DNA of 64,000 bases, from assembly GCA_963786945.1 (NCBI GenBank), contig CAWBAO010000001.1:434001-498000 (forward strand). Direction: 5' to 3'. The stretch comes from JADKCZ01 sp963786945 (GTDB lineage: Bacteria; Myxococcota; Myxococcia; Myxococcales; Anaeromyxobacteraceae). Shown here piece after piece: positions 54,669 to 64,000 of the stretch. The number at the start of each line of letters is the position of its first letter. The stretch's first letter is position 1. The translations under genes were made by a program, and so were the position numbers. The notes beneath the pieces are model-generated. The model saw nothing but the letters and a program-made list of their open reading frames with translations, had not been told where the DNA came from and searched no databases.

Positions 54669-57600
54669 GTGTTCCCCAGCGGGAGGGAGACTGAGCGGAG
54701 ATGTGAACCACTGACGGCCGACCTGGCCGGGCTTCTCCTCGAGCGGTCTGGACGCGAGCCGGGACGGCTCGCGTTCCGATTCCTCCCCGACGGCGAGGAG
54801 GAAGGCGGCGCGCTGACCTACGGTGCGCTCGATCGGCGGGCGCGGGAGCTGGCAGCTCAGCTCCTGGCGCTCGGGGCCACCGGATCGAGGGCCGTCCTCG
54901 TGCACCCACCGGGCCTCGAGTACATCGAGGCCCTCTTCGGCTGCTGGTACGCCGGCGTGGTCCCGGTGCCTGCCTACCCGCCGCGGCCCGGGCGTCCCCT
55001 GCGCCACCTCGCCCGCCTGGTCAGCGACGCGGGGGCACGCTTCGCGCTCACTGGAGCCGCGACCCGGCAGCGGCTCGAGCGCGGCATCGCCGCCGAGCCC
55101 GGCCTGGCGGCGCTGACCTGGGTGGTGCCTGGCCCATCGGACCCGATGAGCCGCGAGGCCGTGCAGGCCGTGCCACGGCCTCGCGGGTCGCTGGCCCTGC
55201 TCCAGTACACCTCGGGTTCGACCAGCGCCCCCAAGGGCGTGATGCTCTCCCACGAGAACCTGGTCGCCCACGCCACGGCCCTGGTGGAGCGGCTCGGCGC
55301 CACGCCCGAGGACCACGAGGTGTCCTGGCTGCCGCCGTACCACGACATGGGGCTCATCGGCGCCATCGTGGCGCCGGTGCTGGGCGGCGTGGGGGCGACC
55401 CTCATGCCCCCGGGCGCGTTCCTGCAGCGCCCGCTGCGCTGGCTCGAGGCGGTGACCCGCTTCGGCGGCACCATCACCGGGGGCCCAGACTTCGCCTGGG
55501 ACCTGTGCGCGCGCAGGGCGACGCCGGCACAGGTGGCCTCCCTCGACCTGGGTGGCCTCCGGGTGGCCTTCAGTGGGGCCGAGCGAGTGCGTCCCGAGAC
55601 CCTGGAGCGGTTCGCCGCCGTCTTCGGACCCGCCGGCTTCCGCCGCTCGGCCTTCGCCCCCTGCTACGGCCTCGCCGAGGCCACCCTGGGCGTGACGTTC
55701 CGTCCCCCGGGCGGCGGGTCCGCTCGTGGAGGCCTTCGACGAGCAGGCCCTGGGGCGGGGCCGCGCCGAGCGCGAGCGACCCGGCGCCCCGGCCCGCTGG
55801 CTGGCGGGCTCGGGGGCGCCGCTCCCTGGCTGCGAGGTGCGGGTGGTGGATGCCGAGACGGGGCGCCCGCTGGAGGCTGGCGAGATCGGGGAGATCTGGG
55901 CGCGGGGCCCCGGCGTGGCCGCTGGGTACTGGAACCAGGCGGAGCTCAGCGCGCGCACCTTCGAGGCCCGCCTGGCCGAGCGCACCGGAGGGCGCGGCCC
56001 AGGTGGCTGCGGACCGGCGACCTCGGCTTCCTCGCGGTCCGGGGAGCTGTTCGTCACCGGACGCCTCAAGGACCTGCTGGTGCTGGCGGGCTTCAACCAC
56101 TACCCCGAGGATATCGAGGTCACTGCCACCGAGGCGCACCCGGGCCTGCGCCCGCGAGGCGGCGCGGCCTTCTCCGTGGAGGTGGGCGGAGAGGAGCGGC
56201 TGGTGGTGGTCCTCGAGGTGGCCGACCCGCGCCGGATTCCGCCGAGGAGATGGTGGCGACGGTGCGCGGCGCCGTCGGCGAGGCCCACGAGGTGCCGGTG
56301 CACGAGGTGGTGCTGGTGCCACCCGGCGGCGTCCCACGCACCTCTTCCGGGAAGGTGCAGCGCAGCCTGTGCCGGGCGAGGTACCTGGCGGGCGAGCTCG
56401 AGGTGCTGGCACGCGGCGGGCGCGCCGCGGCGTCGGCCGCGCCGCCGGCCCCGGCCATCGTGGAGCGGGTGGCGAGCCTCATGGCCGGCGTCCTGGGCGT
56501 GGGCCGGGTCGGGCCCGAGGAGGACTTCTTCTCGCTCGGCGGCCACTCGCTCCTCGCCACCCAGCTGACCTCGCGGCTGCGCGACGCCTTGGGCGTCGAG
56601 GTACCGCTCCGGGCCGTGTTCGAGGCGCCCACGCCGTCGGCCCTGGCCAGCCGGCTGGAGACCTGCGCCCCGGCCGACGGCCGAAGCCGACATCCCGTCC
56701 GTGGACCTCGACCGGCCCGCTGCGTCTCTCCTTCTCCCAGGAGCGGATGTGGTACCTGCACCAGCTGGACCCCGGGCGGCTCGGCCTACAACGTCGCCGG
56801 TGCGGTGGTGGTGGACGGGGCCTCTCGACGCCGGGGTGCTGCGGCGAGCCCTCGGGGCGGTGATCGACGGCCACGAGGTCGTTCCGCACCCGGTATGCCG
56901 TCGTGGACGGCACTCCCGCTGCGCCACCTTCGGACCGGCGCCGCAGATCCCGAGCCTGGAAGTCGAGGATCTCTCCGCTCGGGAGGATCCGGAGGCCGCC
57001 GCCACGGCCCTGGCGGGCGACCTCGCCGCCCTGCCGTTCGACCTGGAGCGCGATGCCCTGATGCGGTTGCGCCTCTTCCGCCTGGCGCACGAGCGCCACG
57101 TCCTGGCTCTCTGCGCCCACCACGTGGTGGTGGACGGGTGGGCCATGGGCGTGTTGCTCGACGAGCGTGCTGGCCGCCTACGGCGCGCTGGCGGCTGGTC
57201 GCGAGGCCCGCCGCCTCGATGCGCCGGCCTGCGCTTCACCGACTACGCCGCCTGGCAGCGGGACCGGCTGCGCCCCGAGGTGGCGACCGCCGAGGTGGAG
57301 CACTGGCGGCGCCGGCTGGACGGCGCGCCGATGCTGGAGCTGGCCACGGATCGCCCCCGGGGGCCGGACCCGACGCCGCGCGGCGCCCTCGAGCCGCTCC
57401 ACCTCCCCGGGGAGCTCTGGGACCGGCTCCGCGACCTGGCCCGGTCCGAGGGCGTCACGCTCTACATGGTCATGCTGGCGGCCTTCGAGGTCCTCCTCCA
57501 CCGCCACACCGGGCAGACGGACCTGGTGGTCGGAACGCCCGTCGCCAACCGAAACCGGGCGTCGGCCGAGGGGCTGGTGGGCACGCTGGTGAACACGGTG

Positions 57601-60600
57601 CCGATGCGGGTGACGGTGAATCCGGAGGGGTCCTTCCGCGCAGCTCCTCGCGCACCGTCCAGGAGACCGTCCTGGAGGCCCTGGCGCACCAGGAGCTCCC
57701 CTTCGAGCGCGTGGTCGCGGCGCTCCCGGTGCAGCGCCGTGCCGGTCAGACGCCGCTCTTCCCCGTGCTCTTCGACTTCCTCAACGCCCCCATGCCGGGG
57801 CCGCGGGCCGGACCGCTGCGGCTGCGACCGCTGGCCTTCTCGCGCCGGGCCAGCCAGTTCGACCTGAGCCTCTCGGTCATCGACACCGCGCTCGGCCAGC
57901 TGGCCTCGATGGAGTACCGCACCGACCTGTTCGACGCCGCCACCGTCCGCAGGCTGGGGGGGCACTACCGCGCCGTGCTCGAGGCCGTGGTCGCCAGCCC
58001 CACCCTGCCGATCTCGCGAATCCCCCTGCTGACCGCCGCCGAGCGGGAGGAGGCGGCGGCCCGGGCCGGCGCGACCTGCCTGGGGCGGCCGGCCGACGTG
58101 CCCGTCCCCGAGCTCTTCGAGGCCCAGGCCGCACGCACCCCGGACGCCGTGGCCGTGGTGGATGGTGCCGGGATCCATCACCTACGGTGAACTGCTGTCG
58201 CAGAGCCGGGCGCTCGGCGCCCGGCTGCAGGGCTCTGGGGGCGGGCCCGGGGCAGCGGGTGGCGGTGTGCCTGGACCGAACCCGCGCGCTGCCCCTGGCC
58301 CTGCTGGCCACGCTCCGCGCCGGCGCGGCCTACGTGCCTCTCGACCCTCGCTACCCGACGGAGCGCCTCGCCTAGGATGCTGGAGGACGCCGCGCCGGCG
58401 GTGCTGGTCACCGAGGAGGCGCTGCGCGCCGCGCTGCCGGCGCCCCCGGGGACGGCGGTGCTCGAGCCTGGACGCGGCGCCTGCCGCGGCGGCCGGCGCC
58501 GCCGCCGCCCGTCGGCGCCACCCGGGCCGGATGATCCCGCCTACGTCGATCTACACCTCGGGGTCGACCGGGCGCCCCAAGGGCGTCGAGGTCACGCACC
58601 TTGGCGCTCTCCAACTTCCTCGACTCGATGGCCCGGGCGCCCGGGCTGACGCCGTCGGATTGCCTGCTCTCGGTCACCACCATCTCCTTCGACATCGCCG
58701 CCCTGGAGATCTTCCTGCCGCTGGTCACCGGCGCGCAGCGTGCACCTGGCCGGCGCGGAGGAGGCCGCCGAGCGGCGCCCAGCTGGCGGCCCTGCTTCAG
58801 CGCAGCGGCGCCACGGTGATGCAGGCGACGCCCTCCACCTGGCGCCTCCTCCTCGACGCGGGCTGGGCCGGTGATCCCCGCCTCCGCATCCTCTGCGGCG
58901 GCGAGGCCCTGCCCCGTGATCTCGCCGACCGGCTGCTGGAGCGAGGGGCCGAGCTGTGGAACCTCTACGGCCCGACCGAGACCACCATCTGGTCGGCGCT
59001 CGCTGCGGGTCGGGCCGGGCCGGGGCCCGGTACCCATCGGCTTCCCCGTCGCCCACACCCGCCTGTACGTGCTCGATCGCCACGGCGAGCCCACCCCGGT
59101 CGGCGTTCCGGGCGAGATCCATATCGGCGGGGCCGGCGTGGCGACGGGGCTACTGGCGGCGCCCGGAGCTCACCGCCGAGGCGCTTCGCTCCCGGATCCG
59201 CTGGGTGGGCCCGGGGCGCGCATGTACCGGACCGGTGACCTGGGCCGCTTCCGCGCCGACGGCGCGCTCGAGTACCTGGGCCGGGCTGGACCACCAGGTG
59301 AAGATCCGCGGGCACAGGGTGGAGCTGGGGGAGATTGAGGCGGTGCTGCGGGAGCAGCCGGGCGTGGCCGAGGCCGTGGTGGTGGCGCGCGAGGCCGGAC
59401 CGGGCGAGCTGCGGCTGGCCGCCTACTTCGTGCCGCGCTCGGTGCCGGGGCCGGGCCGGGCCGGGCTCCGCGAGGCCCTGCGCCGCAAGCTGCCGGATCC
59501 ACTGGTCCCGACCTTCCTGGTCCCGATCGAGTCCCTGCCCCTCACGCCCAACGGCAAGGTCGACCGAAGGTCGCTGCCGGCGCCGACCGGCGCTCACACC
59601 GTCATCGACGCGGCGCGGGTGGCGCCGCGCGACGAGCTCGAGGCGACGCTGGCCGGCGCTCTTCGGGGAGGTGCTGGGGACCCAGGTGACCAGCGTGCGC
59701 GACGGGTTCTTCGACCTGGGTGGCCACTCGCTGCTGGCGGCCCGCCTGTTCGCGCGCCTGGAGCAGGCCACCGGGGTCCAGCTCGCGCTCGGCGCGCTAC
59801 TCGAGCACCAGACCGTGGAGCAGCTGGCGGCGCTGGTGCACCAGCGGCAGGCCGCCCCCGCACCGGCCCTGGCCAGCCCCGCCTTCGTCCTCCCCATCCG
59901 CGCCGGAGCCGGGCGCCCACCCTTCTTCTGCGTCCACGGCGCGGGCGGCAACGTGCTGAACCTGGTCGAGCTGGGACGGTACCTGTCGCCCGATCGCCCG
60001 TTTCACGGGGTGCAGGCCCGGGGCGTGGACGGCCGCTCGGAGCCGTTCGGCAGCGTCGAGGAGATGGCGACCGCCTACCTCGAGGAGATCCGCCGCCTGC
60101 AGCCCCGTGGCCCCTACTTCCTGGGCGGCTACTGCGGTGGCGGGCTGGTCGCCTACCAGATGGCCCAGGAGCTCCTCGCCAAGGGGGAGCAGGTGGCCTT
60201 CCTGGCCCTGATCGACTCCCCCGGGCCGGGTCGACCGCCGCCCCTCTCGCGGCTCCACCGCTGGTCGCGGACCCTGGTCGAGGAGGACACCGGAGCGCTG
60301 CTGCGACGAGCCCGGGCCAAGTTGAACCGCGACCTGCGAGCGACGCAGAGCCGGGCGACGATCCGCTCCCACCTGGCGAGCGGCAAGCCCGTCCCCCACG
60401 AGCTGCGGGACGTCTGGCTGACCGACGCGTACATCCGCACCTCCGCCCGCTACCGGATTCGCCCCTATCCGGGCCGGCTGGTGGTCTTCCAGGCCCGCGA
60501 CGTGACGCCCGGCGGTCCGATCGACCTGGGCTGGGGCCAGGTCGCCGCAGGCGGCCTGGTGGTCGAGGAGGTCCCGGGCGACCACAACTCGCTCGCACAG

Positions 60601-60687
60601 GAGCCCCACGTCCAGGTGCTGGGTGCCAAGCTGGAGGCCGCCCTCCGGGAAGCGGAGGAGGCCGCGGCGCGGCCCCCGCGGCCCTGA
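54669..60687 (+). CDS. One-module lipopeptide synthetase: FAAL-ACP-C-A-PCP-TE (many frame breaks)
   Basis: A single multidomain gene whose reading frame switches about 20 times. The start is uncertain (GTG 54669 used; ATG 54701 has a better Shine-Dalgarno but is out of frame). Domains in order: fatty acyl-AMP ligase (about 54.7-56.4 kb; LLQYTSGSTSAPKGVMLSHE, WLPPYHDMGLIGAIVAPVLG, PCYGLAEATLG, VTGRLKDLLVLAGFNHYPED); carrier (EEDFFSLGGHSLLATQL, Ser near 56547); condensation (about 56.7-58.1 kb; AHHVVVDGWAMG); adenylation (58.1-59.6 kb; IYTSGSTGRPKGVEVTH, LYGPTETTIW, DHQVKIRGHRVELGEIEAVL); carrier (GFFDLGGHSLLAARL, Ser near 59729); thioesterase (FVLPIRAGAGRPPFFCVHGA, GGYCGGGLVAYQMA, GDHNSL). A fatty acid is loaded and joined to one amino acid, then released. 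The A-domain residues read D-I-L-Q-C-G-L-I-W-K, close to a glycine code. Confidence 0.85.
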
Positions 60688-60705
60688 CCGGAGGGGCCGC
60701 CCTCC

Positions 60706-61332
60706 TCAGCGGCGTGCCACCCGGGCCAGGGCCGCGGCATGGCCCGGGACGAGGTCGAGATCCTCCACCTCGACCTGGCGCCGGGGCACCCGTCCCTCCT
60801 CGGCGTCCGCCAGGCCCAGCCCCAGCGCCTTGAGCGAGGCCTCGAGCCGGGTCCAGGCGCGCAGGAAGGCCCAGGCGCCGCCGCCCTCGGCCCGCCAGCG
60901 CGCGCGTTCCGCCGGCGGGAGGTGGCGCGCCGCAAGGTCGGCCGCCTCGGGTACCTCGCGCAGCTGCTCGAGGTCCACGCCGACCTCCTTATCCACGCCC
61001 ACGGCCAGCAGGCCGGTCGCGCCGGACCGGGAGAAGCTGAAGGGCGGACCGCCCGCCAGGGCCGGCTTGCCGGCGCTCCCCCGCGACAGCGACAGCGTCG
61101 CTGGTGGGACGAGCCGGTAGGCCGCCAGCACGGACCGGACCGCCGCGCGGCCGGCCAGGAAGCGGCGCCGATCGCTGGCGAAAGCGAGGCGCTCCGCCTC
61201 CCACCGGTCGGCGCGGGGCAGGGCCCGCTCGGCCTCCGGGTCCACGCCGTCGAGGTCCACGAGCCACAGATCCACGCCGGCCAGGGTGGCGAGGTAGGCG
61301 GCAGCAGTCGTCGGCGTCGCGGGCGGTGGCAC
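60706..61332 (-). CDS. Sfp-type 4'-phosphopantetheinyl transferase
   Basis: Activates the carrier domains of the adjacent synthetase by adding phosphopantetheine. About 208 aa from GTG 61332. Family motifs: GKPALAGGPPFSFSRSGATG, GVDKEVGVDLEQLREVP (metal Asp and Glu), and WTRLEASLKALGLG. Two usual residues differ: the SHS His is Arg (FSFSRSG) and the first Lys of WxxKEA is Leu (WTRLEA), while the Glu and the later Lys are kept. Convergent with the synthetase, 18 bases apart; that context supports pairing. Downstream of the YciI-like gene on the same strand. Confidence 0.85.
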   Translation of the reverse strand: MPPPATPTTAAAYLATLAGVDLWLVDLDGVDPEAERALPRADRWEAERLAFASDRRRFLAGRAAVRSVLAAYRLVPPATLSLSRGSAGKPALAGGPPFSFSRSGATGLLAVGVDKEVGVDLEQLREVPEAADLAARHLPPAERARWRAEGGGAWAFLRAWTRLEASLKALGLGLADAEEGRVPRRQVEVEDLDLVPGHAAALARVARR

Positions 61333-61366
61333 GTCGGAGGCGATGATGTCACGCTGGCCGGGCCAC

Positions 61367-61828
61367 TCAACCCCCGGCCGGGACCGGCGCCTTCGGGAAG
61401 GTCATGTAGCCCTTGCCCACGTACCAGGTGATCACCTCGACGCGGAGCCGTCCCGCCTTCACGGCCGGGTCGGCCTCGGCCAGCGCCCGGGCCTCCTCGG
61501 GCGTGGCCACCCGGTAGAGGCAGGCGCCGCGGAAGCTCGGGTCGCGCTGGGCCCCGAAGGGCCCGGCGATCACCATCAGGCCGCTCTGGCCCATCTTCTC
61601 GAGGTGGGCGATGTGCTGCCTCTGGATCTCCTCGGCCTCGGCCTCGGGGATGGGCTTCCACTCGGCGGGGCGCATGAGGAGGACGAGCTGGAAGGACTCC
61701 ATCTCGAACCGGGGCTTCTCGGCCTGGGCCGGGCCGGGCGGCGAGGCCTGGTCCGCGGCCCGCACCGGCCACGGGGCGAGCCCGACGAGGGCGGCGAGGA
61801 CGACGAGGCGAGCTGGAGCTGCTGGCAT
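61367..61828 (-). CDS. Exported YCII-domain protein
   Basis: 153 aa from ATG 61826-61828 (GGAGGAGGT just upstream). A signal peptide (ARLVVLAALVGLAPWPVRA) precedes a YCII-type ferredoxin-like domain with ESFQLVLLMRPAEWKPIPEA, QRQHIAHLEKMGQSGLMVIA, ACLYRVATPEEARALAEADP and AGRLRVEVITWYVGKG. YCII proteins are often small enzymes of unclear role. A secreted member is less common. Confidence 0.78.
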   Translation of the reverse strand: MPAAPARLVVLAALVGLAPWPVRAADQASPPGPAQAEKPRFEMESFQLVLLMRPAEWKPIPEAEAEEIQRQHIAHLEKMGQSGLMVIAGPFGAQRDPSFRGACLYRVATPEEARALAEADPAVKAGRLRVEVITWYVGKGYMTFPKAPVPAGG

Positions 61829-62005
61829 GGCGACCTCCTCCGATCGGTGTCCGGCATGGTTGTAGGTCCCGGGCCGGCCTGGCGCACGCCCAGGACAGGC
61901 CGGATGGGCTGGCCCGCCCGGACAGATTCGGCGTCCCCGGGTAAGCTGGCGGCGGCCGACCTGCGCCACCCGCACCGCCGCACGACCCAGCTCCCGGAGT
62001 CCCGC

Positions 62006-62976
62006 ATGCGCCGCCTCCTCTCCGCCCTCGCCCTCGTCGCCGCCACCTCCTTGCCCGCCGCCGCCCGGTCGCAGGAGGTGGTCCGGCTCGGCAACCTCAA
62101 GTTCGCCCACTACGGCGCCATCTCCAGCATGAAGGAAGCATGCAGGAAATACGGCCTCGACGTGCAGGAGACCGTCTTCCCCAAGGGCATCGACATCTTC
62201 CCGGCCCTGGTGAAGGGCGAGGTGGACCTGGCCGCCTCGGCCGCCGACGCCGCCATCGCCAACCGCGCCGCCGGCGGGCAGGTCTACGTGGTGGCCGGCT
62301 TCGCCAAGGGGGGCGCCCGGATGGTCTCGCGCGCCGACCTGGCCCTGAAGACGGTGGCCGAGCTGAAGGGACGCAAGGTGGGCGTGGCCCGCGGCGGCGC
62401 GCAGGAGCTGCTGCTGCTGGCCGAGCTGGCCAAGGCCGGCCTGACCTGGTCGGACAAGGGGGGCAAGGACGTGCAGATCGTCTACCTGCCCTTCGCCGAC
62501 CTGAACCAGGCCCTGCTGCAGAAGCAGATCGACGCCATGTGCCAGTCCGAGCCGCAGTCGTCGCAGGCCATCAACAAGGGCTTCGGGGTGGAGATGCTCA
62601 AGCCCTACGACACGCCGCTGGGGGAGCCGGTGCGGGTGCTGGTGATGACCGAGAGGCTCTACCGCGAGAAGCCGGCGGTGGCCCAGAAGGTGCTGGAGTG
62701 CTTCGTCGACGCCACCCGCAGCTTCATCGAGAACCCCAGGGTGGCGGAGAAGTACGTGGTCGAGCAGATGTTCAAGGGGCAGATCACCGCCAGGACTACC
62801 GGGACGCCATCTCCAACTCGCCCTTCACCTACGACGTCACCGTCGAGCACATCCAGGTGACCACCGACCTGATGGTGAAGTACGGGGTCGGCAAGATGAC
62901 CGCGCCGCCCCGGGCGGCCGACTGGGTGAAGCTCGACCTGCTCCAGCAGGCCAAGGCCAAGCTGGGCGTGAAGTAG
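62006..62976 (+). CDS. ABC transporter substrate-binding protein, NMT1/SsuA-like (one frameshift)
   Basis: Periplasmic receptor of the nitrate/sulfonate/NMT1 type, about 323 aa, from ATG 62006 with GGAG 6 bases upstream. Signal: MRRLLSALALVAATSLPAAA. Body includes EVVRLGNLKFAHYGAISSMK, KGEVDLAASAADAAIANRAA, VAELKGRKVGVARGGAQELL and AQKVLECFVDATRSFIENP. Near 62794 one C is missing (gcccag read as gccag) and the frame changes to QDYRDAISNSPFTYDVTVEH. Followed by permease and ATPase genes. The ligand cannot be told. Confidence 0.87.
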
Positions 62977-62983
62977 CCGGCGC

Positions 62984-63803
62984 ATGGGCGAGCGCGGCTC
63001 GGCTGCTGCGATCGCTGGCGGTGCCGGTCGCCCTGCTGCTGGCCTGGGAGGGGATCTCGCGGGCCGGGTGGGTGACGCCGCTCATCCTGCCCTCGCCGTC
63101 GGCGGTGGCCATCCGCTGGTGGGCCTACCTCACCCCCGCCGAGCCCTTCAGCCGCCGCGGGCGGCCCGTGGTGGCGCTGGGCCCTCTCCGGCGAGCTGCC
63201 GCACGACGTCTTCACCTCGCTGATGCGCATCGCCGTGGGCTTCGCCATCGGGGCCGGGCTGGCGCTGCCCGCTCGGCCTGCTCATGGGGCCCGCGCCGCT
63301 GGCCTACGCAGCTCTTCAACCCGGTGCTGCAGGTGCTGCGCCCCATCCCGCCCATCGCCTACATCCCGCTGGCCATCCTCTGGTTCGGGCTGGGCAATCC
63401 GCCCGCCTTCTTCCTCATCTCGCTGGGCGCCTTCTTCCCGGTGCTCATGAACACCATCGCCGGGGTGCGGGCCGTCGACGCCATCTACCTGCGCGCCGCC
63501 CGCAACCTCGGCGCCGGCGAGTGGACCCTCTTCTGGCGGGTCATGCTCCCGGCCGCCATGCCCTACATCCTCACCGGCATCCGGGTCGGCATCGGCGTGG
63601 CCTTCATCGTGGTGATCGTGGCCGAGATGATTGCGGTGAACAGCGGCCTCGGCTACCGCATCCTCGAGGCCCGCGAGTACTTCTGGTCGGACAAGGTGAT
63701 CGCCGGCATGATCACCATCGGCCTGTGCGGCCTGGGCATCGACCTCGGCATGAGCCGGCTCACCGGCTGGCTGCTGCGCTGGCACCGCGGGGTGGAGGGA
63801 TGA
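62984..63803 (+). CDS. ABC transporter permease, SsuC/TauC-like (several frame breaks)
   Basis: Permease partner of the receptor, ATG 62984. Recognisable blocks occur in more than one frame: PVALLLAWEGISRAGWVTPL, then PHDVFTSLMRIAVGFAIGAG, then FNPVLQVLRPIPPIAYIPLA, LAILWFGLGNPPAFFLISLG, RAARNLGAGEWTLFWRVMLP and MIAVNSGLGYRILEARE. Breaks lie near 62996, 63170-63180 and 63270-63310; most look like an extra G/C (for example cgcgctcgg read as cgcGgctcgg). The family and fold are clear; the intact frame is inferred. Confidence 0.8.
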
Positions 63804-64000
63804 GCGCGGCGCCCGCCATCCGCGCCCGCGGGCGTCCGCAAGGTCTTCACCGCCGGCGGGCGGGAGGTGGTGGCGCTCGACGGCATCGACCTCGAGGTGG
63901 CCGCCGGGCGAGTTCGTCTGCCTGCTGGGCCCCTCCGGCTGCGGCAAGTCGACGCTGCTCAACGCCATCGCCGGCTTCGAGCCGCCCACCGCCGGCGAGC
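63800..64000 (+). CDS. ABC transporter ATPase, SsuB/TauB-like (partial, frame breaks)
   Basis: N-terminus of the ATPase, start ATG 63800 overlapping the permease stop (ATGA), cut by the window edge. After removing one G near 63832 (cgcGGCgtc) and one near 63908 (gccGGCgag), it reads GVRKVFTAGGREVVALDGID and GEFVCLLGPSGCGKSTLLNA, with Walker A GPSGCGKST. Completes a receptor-permease-ATPase importer. Confidence 0.82.
   Translation, partial: MSAAPAIRARGRPQGLHRRRAGGGGARRHRPRGGRRASSSACWAPPAAASRRCSTPSPASSRPPPAS

Overview
This is a very GC-rich window with closely packed genes, many of them in ATGA or GTGA overlapping operons with GTG starts. Its gene content points to a Myxococcota bacterium, most likely near Anaeromyxobacter (inference). 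Lineage hints are a DUF4388 (FrgA/PATAN-type) protein, a stand-alone MshEN protein, ExbBD with a DUF4292 lipoprotein, and a remnant of the multi-copy myxobacterial HNH family. At least one gene encodes selenocysteine, so the cell must make selenoproteins.

Layout. 0-2.5 kb: kdpB(partial)-kdpA-kdpF and an overlapping 33-aa membrane smORF, all on minus. 2.7-4.1 kb: an exported thioredoxin-like/TPR-like protein whose CxxC motif reads U-P-T-C because of an in-frame TGA; it is a candidate new selenoprotein. 4.2-10.7 kb: a plus-strand branched-chain-type ABC importer (LivKGFMH-like) with an embedded acyl-CoA synthetase. 10.7-18.3 kb: a minus-strand beta-oxidation operon with pimeloyl-CoA dehydrogenase-like subunits (PimC/PimD), a PimF-like bifunctional enzyme, two thiolases and an enoyl-CoA hydratase. 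18.4-22.3 kb: a divergent SDR, an ACAD10/11-like dehydrogenase, an APH-type kinase and a ComB-type phosphatase, a layout like the 4-hydroxyacyl-CoA phosphorylation route. 22.3-23.6 kb: a thioesterase and an IclR regulator. Related palindromes lie in both divergent intergenic regions and could tie the catabolic block together.

23.7-48 kb is a mixed housekeeping/accessory region. It holds two POT transporters, a CPA antiporter, a glycosyltransferase-like gene, DUF423, a pterin dehydratase, a phosphoesterase, tandem DUF3108 genes, the HNH relic, a YxxR sirtuin, an ECF sigma pair, ApaG, a ferredoxin-NADP reductase, MshEN, ExbBD/DUF4292, a trans-sulfuration enzyme, lipoproteins, MaoC proteins (one with a histone-like tail), a DapB-fold dehydrogenase, TlpA and DUF4388. 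47.4-52.9 kb is a complete membrane formate dehydrogenase operon (fdhABCE), with UGA at codon 195 of FdhA and a SECIS hairpin matching the E. coli consensus base for base.

53-61.8 kb: a flippase, a one-module lipopeptide synthetase (FAAL-ACP-C-A-PCP-TE), and on the other strand an Sfp-type phosphopantetheinyl transferase behind a YciI-like gene. The A-domain residues read as a glycine-like code and the TE nucleophile is Cys, so an N-acyl-glycine-type lipid is a reasonable guess. 62-64 kb: an NMT1/SsuA-type ABC importer running off the edge.

Caution: the reading frame breaks about 20 times in 54-60 kb and repeatedly at 62.8-64 kb, with isolated breaks near 25.5, 32.17 and 49.48 kb. Most are single-base gains or losses in G/C runs (often GGC read as GGGC) while domain motifs stay intact. 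This looks more like sequence/assembly error than decay. No stretch longer than about 300 bases is without a gene.
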